Assembly: GCA_020741375.1 (NCBI GenBank)
Contig: DYZF01000180.1
Span: forward strand, 1-6,193
DNA length: 6,193 bases
Direction: 5' to 3'
Source: Tessaracoccus flavescens
Lineage (GTDB): Bacteria > Actinomycetota > Actinomycetes > Propionibacteriales > Propionibacteriaceae
Numbering within the stretch: the stretch's first letter is position 1; every line of letters starts with the position of its first letter. Positions 6,038 to 6,193 of this stretch are shown here, piece by piece. Below the pieces are notes generated by a model. It did no database searches and was not told the DNA's origin. It worked only from the letters and a program-made list of their open reading frames with translations. A program made the translations under genes and the position numbers.

Positions 6038-6193
6038 ATGGTCGAACTGGTAGCACTGAGGAAGACGAACGAGGTGGCGGCCTACGTCCGCGCTTCCATG
6101 GACCGCAAGGGCGACCGCTGGACGGTCGATACCCAGCTGCGGAGGATCAGGGCGCTGGCCGAGGCCAAGGACTGGACCGTGGTCGAGGTCTAC
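6038..6193 (+). CDS. Serine recombinase (probable large serine integrase), N-terminal 52 codons, partial
   Basis: This catalyses site-specific DNA integration or excision through a phosphoserine intermediate. The visible 52 residues are the start of a resolvase/invertase catalytic domain: AAYVRASMD (14-22) with R18 and nucleophile S20, then the T-V-D-T-Q block (29-33) before a helix RRIRALAEAKDWTVVEVY (35-52). This is the usual order Y-x-R-x-S ... Q ... A...GW-x-V-V found in serine integrases. The nine to twelve residues before the domain are unremarkable. An in-frame TAA at 6026-6028 means the start cannot lie further upstream, and ATG 6038 is the first candidate. Position next to a broken gene and an att-like dyad suggests an integrase rather than a resolvase or invertase, but the recombinase/zinc domains that would prove the large class lie beyond the window. 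Confidence 0.85.
   Translation, partial: MVELVALRKTNEVAAYVRASMDRKGDRWTVDTQLRRIRALAEAKDWTVVEVY

Larger units (their letters stand above)
5995..6193 (+). mobile_element. Left end of an integrated element (prophage or integrative element), partial
   Basis: From about 5995 the sequence no longer resembles the oxidoreductase family and within 43 bases enters a serine recombinase gene. Integrases beside the att site are usual for prophages and integrative elements. Element type, size and the other end are not visible. Confidence 0.6.

Noticed and set aside
5847..6053. Plus-strand 68-codon open frame spanning the break
   Set aside because: Its frame is off the oxidoreductase codons and gives a low-complexity S/A/P/R-rich translation; it does not rescue the broken gene by frameshift.

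Overview
This is GC-rich chromosomal DNA from an actinobacterium. The evidence is strong codon-position GC bias, TANNNT-type -10 candidates, mycobacteria-like arginine deiminase and MpaB-family proteins, and a UvrA-like protein of the DrrC type. Genus cannot be fixed by eye.

Layout: (1) 1-878, minus strand: N-terminal 292 codons of a single-chain iron-sulfur L-serine dehydratase (sdaA), running off the left edge. (2) 936-3043, plus strand: a two-gene operon divergent from sdaA, encoding an MpaB/DUF2236-family oxygenase-like protein and an arginine deiminase (arcA), joined by a 4-base ATGA overlap. (3) 3044-3141: a convergent intergenic gap holding a long nested hairpin, probably a bidirectional terminator. 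(4) 3142-5499, minus strand: a 785-residue UvrA paralogue without the UvrB-binding region. (5) 5500-5743: a divergent intergenic region with a 19-bp perfect inverted repeat, a smaller hairpin, a promoter candidate and a candidate operator. (6) 5744-5995, plus strand: the first 83 codons of an LLM (luciferase-like) flavin-dependent oxidoreductase, broken by a stop. (7) 6038-6193, plus strand: the N-terminus of a serine recombinase, running off the right edge.

The most interesting point is the right end. The oxidoreductase reading frame matches its family up to ...VIDMR and then hits TAG, where relatives continue with Tyr-Glu-Asn-Pro. The break is the centre of a short dyad (8-bp arms around 6 bases), and a serine recombinase starts 42 bases beyond the stop codon. 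The simplest reading is that a phage or integrative element has integrated site-specifically into the oxidoreductase gene. On this reading the window holds the host-integrase junction (attL) and the first bases of the element.

The left and middle parts are ordinary chromosomal metabolism. sdaA deaminates serine, arcA hydrolyses arginine to citrulline and ammonia, and the UvrA-like ATPase is probably a drug-tolerance or DNA-binding protein rather than a repair excinuclease. No RNA genes, CRISPR arrays or insertion sequences were seen.
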